NCBI GenBank assembly: GCA_021229015.1
Contig: CM037784.1
Span: 66,243,223-66,307,222, forward strand
DNA length: 64,000 bases
Direction: 5' to 3'
Source: Solen grandis
Lineage: Eukaryota > Mollusca > Bivalvia > Adapedonta > Solenidae
In this document: positions 35,346-44,199 of the stretch, in pieces
How the letters are laid out: every line of letters starts with the position of its first letter
Position numbering within the stretch: position 1 is the first letter of the stretch
Notes under the pieces: model-generated
The model's input: only the letters and a program-made list of their open reading frames with translations
What the model was told of the DNA's origin: nothing
Database searches by the model: none
Translations under genes and position numbers: made by a program

Positions 35346-36891
35346 ACCCTTAGGATTTTAGTGTTGTTTTTTTGGGGGGGGGGATCCTAACTTCATTTTG
35401 CTCAGAATTATTAAATTATACCCAAAACTGCAAGTAGTACAGACAAAATGAACACTTTAATCGCTGGTCTATATATAAAATCTTCATAAATTGATTTGGG
35501 ATAAGTAAGAATGGGGTTGGGGTGGGGCGCTTATCCAGGATATAAATTTATTTCTGACCAGGATAGAACTAGATTTGAAATCATTATCTGCTAAAGCACA
35601 CCATCAAAGAAATGGTGGATTCCATTGAAAAATGAAAAGGTTTCATTTTAAAAACTAAATTCCCATTTTGTAGAAAACACTCATTAAAACTGGCAGTTTG
35701 AGTCCAAATAATACACACCACTTTGTAATCTCAACAGTACCCGAGCTGACAACAAGTAACCAGGCACTCAAGCAACACATGCACTCTCCAGTCTAAAGAA
35801 CATAGTCAGTTGAATATAAAAGACAATTCGCTATGGTGAGGCCACCATGCCATCAACCATGTCATTTGGTCAAATTGTGTAAATAATATTTATTCAAACA
35901 TGTCCAGATATTATGCAGAAACTTTTTTAAAAATGGTTTAAATAATCTATTATTAAGTAAACTCATGAAAATAGTACGTTAAAAAAGAAAATACTGCTCT
36001 AAAAATGCAATAAAAAACCATCGTTCTTTTATGTTAACTCTGCAAGAACAGTTATAAACAAATGAAAACTTGAAGCAGGATCTGTCTCGGCTTGAGGAGT
36101 AAAATAAAAATCTTAAAAAGCATATTTAATACACTCAGATACATACCCAGTCTTCGGTTTCCTACTTAGAATAAAAGAAAATAAAAGCAGATTTATCCCC
36201 ACCCCGGAAAAAAGCAAACATTGATCTGTGGTTTACAGATCAATACGGTTTAACACTGTATTAAAATGTGAAACTTCCGACATAGAAACTGCAGAAATTT
36301 TGTACAAAATGTATACGGTTACAGACAGTGAAAATGTCTTCTATACATTGTCATTTTTTGTCGTCAGACCTACCTACCTAAGATTAACGTGTCATGGGAT
36401 GGATCTAAGGTAAGCACATTATCCAATTTTGTCCATGGATTTCCCTAATGACGATTCCTGTTCATACACAACTCTTGCCTAATCACGGTGAAATGTAATG
36501 AAACTTATGGCAGTTTGAGGGTAACATTTGAATTGATAATGACCTGGTTGAAAAAAAAGTTTATTGAACTAGATAGGGTCCTTTACAACATGGAAACCCT
36601 TTTGGGGAAAATATGAAGTTTATACAAACTTGTCAGAGTTCAACGGTTTAATTGCTACTTCCTCATGTTATGTCCATGGTATTATGTAAGTCAGATACAT
36701 ATCAATATTGACAGTGATAGGAGTTTTACACGTGAAGTACAATAATATGCCAAGTTACTTCAAAGATTATCAATTTTGAGACTTACAAGTCTGTAAACAC
36801 AAACCACTGCTTGTAAAAGATTCAGAAAACATTATTCATGATGAACTGCACATCTTGCTGAGAATATGTAAGGGGTGTGCATTTGTCAAAT
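35346..36891. other. AT-rich left flank of the Polinton, nothing recognised
   Basis: No coding sequence, repeat family or terminal inverted repeat is visible. The shift from AT-rich to more GC-rich sequence occurs near 36880, where the first Polinton gene begins, so the element's left end is either truncated or lies unmarked in this stretch. Confidence 0.5.
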
Positions 36892-38205
36892 ATGGTTGAT
36901 GATTTTAAACCAGCAGAAAGCAAACGTGAAGTTCTTGGGGAAAAGCCCTATCATGTGCTGCAACTTGTTGAAAATAAAATCACGGTTGCTCACAACAACG
37001 TCTTCTTCGCTAAAATGCCAGATATCTGGACGAGCTATAGGCTGCCACAAGTCAAAAAAGAGGGTACAGCCTTAGCTTGGACGAGCACCCCAATGCAGTT
37101 ATGGCAGAATCAACTCAACTTTGCCGTATGGTGCGCAACGACCGGATGCGAAGTTTCGTTTAACGACCACCTGAACGGGGTGCATAATTACCCCCTCCTC
37201 CAGTCGGTCTACTTCTTTCATGTTTATTATACCACGAGGCGTGTTTTGGAAGAAATGAAAGTAGCCCTCCCCCAGGATCCTTTCTGGAACCCGGTTAACA
37301 ACACGTATGATAGGAGAGCTTTCGAATGAATTTGCCAGGAATTTAGGGTCTACCCCAAGACAGACTGGCGTCAGAAAGAGTTTTCTAACAGCGTCGGCCT
37401 TGGCGACGTCCACACTAGAGGGCATATGGCTTGGACTCAAAAGGACATCCGTAATGATGGTCCATCCAAGCACATGGTCAGGAGGAACGTCGGAAATTGG
37501 GACTTCGCGCACATGACATTTGGTCAGTAGGTCTCAGGTGGCCGCTATTGTAGAATTTCTAAATGTGACTGGGGACTCCCCAAGAAGGCCCACATTGAGT
37601 TCATAGGGCAAGATCCTGGTGTAGACGGCGCTTCGAGCACGTTCGTGATCGATAACTCGAAAGGCTTCACTCAAGCTGGCATGGAGCGAATTAACAACTC
37701 GATCCGCACCTATGTGTGAGCCCTGCTAGGGGATCAGGCGCAGACCAAGTCTAGTATCGGCCTCGAGGCGCAGAAGCAGTTCTTAACAAATGTGGAGGAC
37801 GCTATTAACTCCCCAGTGGACATACCCTCTTCGATAACGCGCTATGAAAACGTGCTGCAATACGCCGGTAGCGAACTCAACATGGTCTTCGGAACGGGTG
37901 TATACAGGGCCCCGAAAAACATGGTCCTAAACATTAATTCCGGCATCGTAGGGTACAACAATAATATCAAGATTGCTACGGCGAACCTAAACGTCGGAGA
38001 GGTGGATGTAAACCATCAGACGCTGCGCGTGCCTCAGACTGGTAGCTTCCAAGACGGAAAAATTGCAGGGCCGCCAACTTCAGAACCCCTAAAGCCGGCA
38101 CCCATCACTAAAGTGTCATCGAAGGCTCATGAAGAGGAAAAGAGATCGCTGGTCTTAGGAGGGGTCACCGTAGGGTTATTAGCCATCTGGCTAGCGCTTC
38201 GTTAG
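36892..38205 (+). pseudogene. Conserved Polinton virion-protein candidate, three in-frame stops
   Basis: One reading frame of 438 codons runs from the ATG at 36892 to TAG at 38203 with no frameshift, broken only by TGA at 37327, TAG at 37528 and TGA at 37717. The N-terminal third has the motif LNFAVWCATTGCEVSF and then VYFFHVYYTTRRVLEEM, which I recall from proteins beside Polinton capsid genes. The C-terminus is hydrophobic (LVLGGVTVGLLAIWLAL), suggesting a membrane or capsid-internal anchor. A minor capsid or other virion role is possible but not shown. It ends three bases before the stop of the opposing gene at 38209. Compared with other genes here its frame is unusually intact. Confidence 0.75.
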
Positions 38206-38208
38206 TAT

Positions 38209-38989
38209 CTAGTCGCGAGCCGCAACCAGGAGCAAACCTCTGACAGCTAAATATAGAGCCCAGGTATTTTCTGCGAGCCAACCGACCGCTTTACCAGCTG
38301 TTGACAACAGCCAGGAGACAATGCTGCTTATAATGCCGGGTAGAGCAGCCGCAGCCTTACCAGCCAGTTTCGCTAGTAAACTACCTAGGGTTTTAAGCTG
38401 CTTTTTTACCCATTCTCCCGCTCCCTTGGAAAGGGGCTTTGGTTGTGGTGCTGCTCCACCTCCTCCTCCAGTGACCTAATACTGTAATAATTGAAACCAG
38501 GGTAATACCCTATTCGCTGAATAGAGTCTTAATCCTCTCAGCAAGAGAGGTGTCCTCGTTCAGAATTCTACGAAAGGTTTCACGAATTCGGCTGATCTGT
38601 GACTTGATGGCCTCCCGATTGGTTGAAGCCGCCTCTAGACGCGCAGACCGCTCGAGCTCGAGATCTTGGAGTCTTCCACGAATTCTTCGCTTCATTTCAT
38701 CATCCTCGGTCTCCCCCAACTTCTTTTTTTCTTGAGCGATATGCTCGGAGAGCTTTGCCAGGTTGTTCACAAGCTCGCCGCGCTGGGTCTGCATTGCTTT
38801 ATCTAGGCCTTTAAGCTCACGGTAATCTAGGCCCCTAAGATCGGACTTAGGATCATGGATGGTCTTTAACAAAGTCTCCTCCACTTCAGATGTAATGGAG
38901 CCTACATTCAAAAGCCGTCTGTCCGAAAGCGACGCTTCCGCAAGCTCTCTATTCGCTTGTCTTATACTCGACACTGCCGTGGGGGGCAA
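38209..38989 (-). pseudogene. Coiled-coil protein with hydrophobic C-terminus, Polinton-conserved
   Basis: The ATG at 38989 starts a 159-codon frame rich in Glu, Arg, Lys and Leu (for example LSEHIAQEKKKLGETEDDE), a clear coiled coil, ending at TAG 38510. Beyond it, in another frame, a Gly-rich linker near 38460 leads into a cationic amphipathic and hydrophobic tail (KLAGKAAAALPGII, SWLLSTAGKA, LLLVAAR) that stops at 38209. I read this as one original protein of about 260 residues, now broken by one stop and a frameshift. I recall the same domain order in other Polintons, but no function is known to me. It is the only minus-strand gene among the structural genes. Confidence 0.75.
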
Positions 38990-39022
38990 ACTCTTCCGAC
39001 CCTATTCTGAAAAACCGAATTG

Positions 39023-39148
39023 ATTTCTTATCAAGTCCCTACCACCCCGGCAAAAGTGGATAATGCCAAGGGTTTTCCAGTACGACTATTAAACAATCAA
39101 TATCCGGGTAGCTTTTCAGGTGAAGATGCCCATTTTTATCTAACCTAA
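39023..39148 (+). pseudogene. Coding-looking stretch upstream of the capsid gene
   Basis: One frame reads a protein-like segment, including TTPAKVDNAKGFPVRLL and SGEDAHFYL, then stops. A neighbouring frame continues as SLPAAGSPKEF. It could be a separate small capsid-associated protein or the broken N-terminal part of the capsid gene; the sequence does not decide this. Confidence 0.45.
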
Positions 39149-40636
39149 ACTTAGTGGAGTCCCTTCCTGCGGCGGGTTCACCCAAAGAATTTTAGTAATT
39201 ATCGACTGCTTCAATAAACAGTTAAATGTAGGAGGTTCGAATGAAAAAGGTTTCGGCGATGTCATCATCAAATTCAAATTCCTGGTCCTCCTCAAAATCT
39301 TGGACCGGTATATCTTTATCCATTTTAGACTCTTTGTATATTACCGCATATCCTTCAATATATCGCAATACGGAAGAAAGCTCAATCCGCACAGGCGCCT
39401 TAAGGAGCCCCTGGGTGTTAAAGGCATCCGTCAAACGGTTGTCATCACCAACAACCCATCAACTATCGACCAAAATCAGCAGCTCTTAGTGAGGTTTCCA
39501 AACTTAGGAGCCAACGATGTCATCGTGCCCGGAACAGCCCGTCTGGCCTTTCAAATTGCGCTGGACTCGACCGACGTTAACCGAACCGTGGTCAACAACA
39601 TTGGCCGGGCGATAGTCAAGAAAAGCACGATTAAGATTTCAGGAAACGAGGTCATGAGCATTGACTACAGCGACATCTACGGTTACTATTTCGACCTCTG
39701 GAAAACGGAAGAAGAACGAAATAATGCCCAATACCAGTTGATTGATACCTCGGGAGACAGGAATGTCACACGTATAAGGCTTGATGCCGGAAATAAGAAC
39801 GAGGGCGTTGACAAGGACGCTGCAATTGCCTATGGTAGCCGATTTTATATCCCTCTCGACTTTGAGCTACTGGAGAGCCACATGCCGTTCTTTCAATCCG
39901 CTTTCGGTGATAGGCTAGAATTCGAACTCACCTTTAATGACCATAACCGGGTTATCAAGGCGACCACTAACGCCAGTTTCACTGTGAAAGATATCACTCT
40001 TGAGTTCGAGATGGTCACTAACCCACAGCTGGCTGCAAATATCCGTAACCAGTACGCAGAAAGGGTGAGCATCTTCTTCGACAGAGTACTTAGGCACAGA
40101 AAAATCGTAAAAAATAAATCCGACGCACTATGGAACATAAACCTTAACTTGCCTGCCATGTCGATGAAAGGAATCTTACTGCTCTTCGAAGAACCCACGG
40201 CAGCCTTTGCTAGACATAGCGAGGCCTTCTATAACCCTAAGATTACCAAGGTGGAGGTCACTTTTGAAGGCGTTCCTAACCAGCTCTTCGCCCAAGGTAT
40301 AAGTCCATACCAGATGTGGGGCGAGGTCCGTAAATTAAGGCAGGAGGAACTAAACGTCAGCCGGAGGTTGCCATGGTTGCTAAGGATTTAGGGCTCCACG
40401 CGTGTGATCTCGGAAAGTACCTCACCAAAGAGTACGCCCTATGGCTTAACCCCTGGACAAACGATGACCACGGCCTGCACGGAAACGGGAGGAGAGTGGA
40501 AAACGCCAGTGAAGGCATTACCATCCAATTATCGAAGGAGGTGGAAGCGGATGGAGCATTGAACGTTTACGTATTTGTAGTGATGGACGCCCAGCTCAAC
40601 ATAGAAAATGGCAGGTTTGTCTCGGCTGTGTACTGA
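39144..40636 (+). pseudogene. Major capsid protein, double jelly-roll type
   Basis: A long frame (open from 39144, no ATG at its start, to 40391) and a second frame (to 40636) together cover the Polinton major capsid protein. Recognised family motifs are STIDQNQQLLVRFPNLG, FYIPLDFELLESHMPFFQ, LEFELTFNDHNRVI, and at the end LNVYVFVVMDAQLNIENGRF. The protein builds the hexon-like trimers of an icosahedral shell. The frame changes near 40355-40364, so the C-terminal 90 residues are in another frame. The N-terminus is unresolved: an ATG at 39241 lies in a different frame, and more coding-like sequence precedes it. A minus-strand frame at 39222-39434 is antisense to conserved capsid sequence and is rejected. 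The packaging ATPase follows almost directly. Confidence 0.85.
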
Positions 40637-40640
40637 GGCC

Positions 40641-41223
40641 CACTCAGTAATAATATGTGGGATGACGGGCTGTGGAAAAACAAAATTCGCTTTAGACCTC
40701 CTAGAGGGCCCGTACCGGCGCACTTTTCGACCACATTGTGCTACTCTGCCCCACCGTTAAGTACAACGAGACGTATAAAAGTCGACGGTGGGTTTGGTCT
40801 GACGATGAAGTCTATGTTGTAGACCCCGGTGAAAGGCTTCATGAGTATTTACGAGCCCTTTATCAATTATTTCAAGGCCAGCCGACTTTATACATTATTG
40901 ACGACATGGCCACCAGCAAGCAGCTTACCAATAAAAAAGACATACCCTCTGAATTGGCCTTTTCCGGACGACATGCCAAGCAATCTGTATGGGTACTTTC
41001 TCAGCGGTATAATGCTGTACTCAAAGAGCCACGAGAGCAAATCCGCTGGGTAGTTATTTTTCACAAAGACAGGGATAGCTTTGACGAGTGCTTACGAGAA
41101 AACATCATACCTCCGGCTGAGCGCAATACTGTGCGCGAACGACTTGCCAAAACTAAGCATACTAAGCTTTTGTTAAATACTTCTCAGCCAAGTAGGTACC
41201 ATTTAGTTGACGGCGGTACATGA
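40641..41223 (+). pseudogene. FtsK/HerA-type genome-packaging ATPase
   Basis: The Walker A motif GMTGCGKT is encoded at 40659-40682 and the Walker B motif LYIIDDM about 75 residues later, near 40890-40910; an arginine-rich C-terminal part follows. This fits the A32-like ATPases that pump DNA into capsids of Polintons, virophages and large DNA viruses. The Walker A part is in one frame and the rest in another, with the break at the TTTT run near 40724-40727. No ATG is visible before the Walker A box. The usual size is about 200-250 residues, so little is lost apart from the frame. Confidence 0.88.
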
Positions 41224-41332
41224 GCCGGCGGTGCCGTGTTAGCGGCTTTACTATGTTTCCTAATTTTATCTTCTGGCAGTGTTTTTGACACTTCGTTTCG
41301 CAATTTGAGTTGAGAAGTACGTGACTATAGCC

Positions 41333-41893
41333 ATGGAATGCGACGAGTTACTCGATGAGCTTCTTGCCGATCAAGCGACGCCCAATGAAATGCAGGGTGA
41401 CACTACGCCCGCTAGTCTTAAGAGTCTTAAGAGTCAAAGATTGTCGACCCTCGCCATGGGAGGTCAGTCAAAAAAGTACATGGGAAAAGAATTTTCCGTG
41501 GATCAGACTGAACAGCTTCCAGACGAAGAGACTGACAAACTCTACTCTCGATATGAAGCCCGGCTAGGAGCGAGTAGGACCAAGACACTCGGCTCCGCAG
41601 CACTCCAGATATACACAATGGTGGTAAGCCACTTTCTACCTATCCCACGACAAGATTTACTTATTGCTGACTTGGAGTCTGACCCTTTCCGCGACCACAT
41701 GCTAAACACCACTACCTGCGAACTATACCATCACTTTGGCTCGTACTTAGCTCCTGTCACAATAATGCATGCACTTTTAAACATTGCCAAGCACCTAGTA
41801 AACATTGCAAAGCAACTACTTAACATTGCCAAGCACCTATTAAACATTGCCAAGCACCTACTGAACATTGCCAAGCACCTAGTAAGCAATTAG
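41333..41893 (+). CDS. Conserved Polinton protein with C-terminal heptad repeats
   Basis: An intact frame of 186 residues starts at ATG 41333. The acidic N-terminus (MECDELLDELLADQ) is followed by a conserved core (LYSRYEARLGA, KTLGSAALQIYTMV, LESDPFRDHML, CELYHHFGSYLAP) that I recall from other Polintons without a known function. The C-terminus then has five copies of a seven-residue unit, LNIAKHL and variants, encoded by 21-bp tandem repeats at 41777-41881. Such heptads with Leu and Ile at fixed spacing favour an amphipathic helix or coiled coil. It is the only mid-sized gene of the element with no break. Confidence 0.75.
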   Translation: MECDELLDELLADQATPNEMQGDTTPASLKSLKSQRLSTLAMGGQSKKYMGKEFSVDQTEQLPDEETDKLYSRYEARLGASRTKTLGSAALQIYTMVVSHFLPIPRQDLLIADLESDPFRDHMLNTTTCELYHHFGSYLAPVTIMHALLNIAKHLVNIAKQLLNIAKHLLNIAKHLLNIAKHLVSN

Positions 41894-41908
41894 TTACACT
41901 AAGTGAAG

Positions 41909-42269
41909 ATGACAACAGACAAGGAGCCGGAGAGGGTGACAAATCCGCCGCCCAAGAAGGACCCTAGGCGTGTTGCGGCTGGCAAGGCTGCGGCTGAGGC
42001 TAGAAAAGAAGCAGCAAGCTTTCAAATACGAGTTGCAGCGTTTAAAGGCGGCCGAGGCCCGGAAGATGGACACTCAGGAAGAACCGCCCACTCAGGAGGA
42101 ACCGCCCACTCGGGAGGAACCGCCAAAACCCTCTGAAAATACAAATAGCGTTTGCCAGATAGGCGTAGCAGCTGGTGTAGTAGCCGCTGCAATATTTTGG
42201 AAAACCCAACCTGTCGCCGAATTAAACAAGCCCATCTATTATAAACCTGATCCTCATTATATGGAATAA
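41909..42269 (+). pseudogene. Small basic/coiled protein with one membrane segment
   Basis: The ATG at 41909 starts a Lys/Pro-rich N-terminus with KKDPRRVAAGKAAAE, a motif I associate with small Polinton proteins. The frame shifts near 42005, after which a charged coil (YELQRLKAAEARKMD), three QEEPPT-like repeats and a hydrophobic stretch (VCQIGVAAGVVAAAIFW) follow to the TAA at 42267. Three 15-base repeats encode the Glu-Glu-Pro-Pro part. A DNA-condensing or membrane role is possible; no function is established. Confidence 0.65.
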
Positions 42270-42500
42270 GAGTGTGCGGACGGAAAGGAAATAGTAAACG
42301 CTATCTATCACGGTGCCGTGGTAGGTGGACTTTCAATTGGATACGCCAGATTAGGTAAGGCTGCATTTTGAGGTAATTTTCCCAAGCTAGACTTCACTCC
42401 TCGTGACGTTGAAATGACCGTAGTCGACGTAACAGCCGCACTGGCAACCAAAGATCTTCTAGTGAAGCAAGGAATAATACCTGATAACACATTAAAGTAG
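42270..42500 (+). pseudogene. Small conserved Polinton protein, one in-frame TGA
   Basis: The frame directly continues that of the preceding gene after its TAA and reads ECADGKEIVNAIYHGAVVGG and later DFTPRDVEMTVVDV, ATKDLLVKQGIIP, ending at TAG 42498. TGA at 42369 interrupts it. The Gly-rich first half looks membrane-active. I recall this short protein from other Polintons; its function is unknown. Confidence 0.65.
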
Positions 42501-42534
42501 AGCTGATTCTTTAGACGAAGATGGCTGTATTGCA

Positions 42535-42961
42535 ATGATGCTGGGTGGAGCTATCGCTAACGCGGTGGCGTTCACTGGTAGTAACTTCTTATTCAGCAGT
42601 CTTAAGGACTCCAAAGTTGAATAGAGGCGTCGCCACGACCTCGCAGTAGAACAATTAAAGGCGGCACAAGCTGAGTGGGCTGAAAGGCGAACTTAACGAA
42701 TTGATTTCATCCAAGACGAGGCGACAAGGCCACGCCGTCCAAACCTTTAATGATGTAGATGTGGCTATTCGAGAGTATTCTTTAGTCACGAATAAGCAGT
42801 TAGATCCAGTTGACCCCGAGCCACAGCTGCCTAACTTTTATACGCCATCTTCAGAACAACAAGGTAAAGAAATTGGATTTATAGTATTAGCTCTGGGAGC
42901 TGCCGGTCTTGTCGGCTATTGGGTCGAAAAAGAGATAAAAACAACAATTTTTTCTATATAA
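42535..42961 (+). pseudogene. Small membrane/coiled Polinton protein, broken
   Basis: The frame begins MMLGGAIANAVAFTGSNFLF, a likely membrane segment, hits TAG at 42622, continues in the same frame through AVEQLKAAQAEWAERR, then shifts frame near 42690 to read GHAVQTFNDVDVAIREY, EPQLPNFYTPSS and a second hydrophobic segment (FIVLALGAAGLVGYW) up to 42961. The domain order (membrane, coil, membrane) suggests a capsid-internal or membrane protein. The start may instead be the ATG at 42521 in a third frame. Confidence 0.65.
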
Positions 42962-42963
42962 TC

Positions 42964-43200
42964 ATGGGTATCCCCGAAGAATTATACCTTGCAATGCTTG
43001 AGGTCGGGTACAGCGCCCGCCGCCATAAAATCCCAGGTTCCCGCTTAGTTGTCGACGTCGCACAAAAATCTCTCGATCTCTGACGGCGGGATGAACGGGC
43101 AGTTCTAGTATTTGCTCGCCTTGTGCTGAGCAGGGAGAAAGACAGGCAGTTTCCGGGACCAGTCTATGAAGCCTATTTGAGATTGACAGGTCTGTTGGAA
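42964..43200 (+). pseudogene. Small Polinton protein of unknown function, one in-frame TGA
   Basis: The ATG at 42964 starts MGIPEELYLAMLEVGYSARR; TGA at 43081 interrupts and the same frame continues DERAVLVFARLVLSREKDRQ up to about 43200. The sequence looks like a short folded domain, but I do not recognise it with confidence. It immediately precedes the integrase. Confidence 0.5.
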
Positions 43201-43213
43201 TATATCGTGGGTC

Positions 43214-44199
43214 ATGGCTTCCCTTGCGAGCATTTACTACAGCCCTCGCGGCTGTTGGAAGGGGCTGGCGGCAATTCAAAAACTGGCGGCCGCGGCTAGC
43301 ATTTTTGAGACCAAAGCCCGGGACTTCCTGAAAAAACAGGCCATCTGGCAAATCTACTTCCTGTTCCGCGCCATATACCGAGGCCCAAGTTTGACGTTTC
43401 AGTACCGTACGAAGTTCACCAGGCCGATCTCTTATTTTTACCACATGACACGGTTCGTGGGAAGAGATACAAGTATGCCCTGACTGTTGTCGATGTGGCA
43501 AGTAGGTTCAAAGCTGCCGAACCGCTTACTACTAAGGAGGCTAAAGAGGTCGCCGATGCCTTCGAACGGATCTACAAGCGGGGTCCTCTGAACTGGCCAA
43601 AACTATTTCAAGTCGACCCTGGGCGCGAGTTCATGGGTGCCGTCAGCCAGCTTCTGTCGAAGCATGACGTCGAAGTTAGGCGCGGCCGTGTGGACATTCA
43701 TCGTGATCAGGGTATCGTTGAACGTTTTAACCGCACCCTGGCTGAACGCCTGTTCGGGCACCAGTACACCGTCGAGATGCGACTGCCAGAGGGCAAGCGG
43801 TCAGCAGAGTGGGTTGGTAGGCTGCAAGGCGTTGTTTCGGCATTGAATGAAGAAGTAACACTCCATACCGGTAAACGGCCACAGGAAGCCATCAAAGCTA
43901 AAACGGTGCAGAAAAAAACCCTCCTCAGTTGTTCCAGGTCGTGTGGTTGGTCTTAAGGAGCAAAAGCTTCCTTCCGGGTTGGGTTTTCGATATCTTTACC
44001 AGCCTGGTGAGCTCGAGGGTGGCCGACGCCGAGCCAATGACCCCGTGTGGTCTCTGGATGTTTACTAGATAGAACGTTCTGTGACGAGCCCGTGCTGTAC
44101 TACTAACAGGATGGACCTGGGCGAGGCTTTGTGCGTTAGGAACTCCTGGTGGTGCCCTCAGACACCCAATTGCCCCCAGATGGTGTTCTCAAGCGTTGA
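43214..44199 (+). pseudogene. Retroviral-type DDE integrase (rve) of the Polinton
   Basis: The N-terminal part (YYSPRGCWKGLAAIQKLAAA, KKQAIWQIY) is in one frame; after a shift near 43360 the catalytic core follows: HQADLLFLPHD (first Asp), LFQVDPGREFMG (second Asp) and QGIVERFNRTLAERLF (Glu). A second break lies in the seven-A run at 43912-43918. The C-terminal domain continues with VGLKEQKLPSG, PGELEGGRRRANDPVWSLDVY, then TAG 44066 and further broken coding sequence to TGA 44197. The enzyme would insert the element and duplicate 6 bases of target. Its last 11 bases overlap the end of the polymerase gene on the other strand. Confidence 0.92.

Noticed and set aside
37099..37512. A 137-codon minus-strand frame in the first Polinton gene
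   Set aside because: Antisense to the conserved + strand frame, which is recognisable; no domain of its own.
36892..38205. Alternative genetic code or programmed stop readthrough as the cause of the in-frame stops
   Set aside because: Both TGA and TAG (and TAA in other genes) occur, together with many frameshifts across the element, so general decay is simpler.
39222..39434. Acidic 70-codon minus-strand frame (EEDQEFEFDDD) before the capsid gene
   Set aside because: Its first third is antisense to conserved capsid sequence, and the acidic part mirrors a Ser-rich + strand stretch. A real gene is not excluded but unsupported.
42962..43501. A 179-codon minus-strand frame opposite the small gene and integrase N-terminus
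   Set aside because: The + strand here carries recognisable Polinton coding sequence; the minus frame is Cys/Arg/Pro-rich without motifs and is an antisense shadow.
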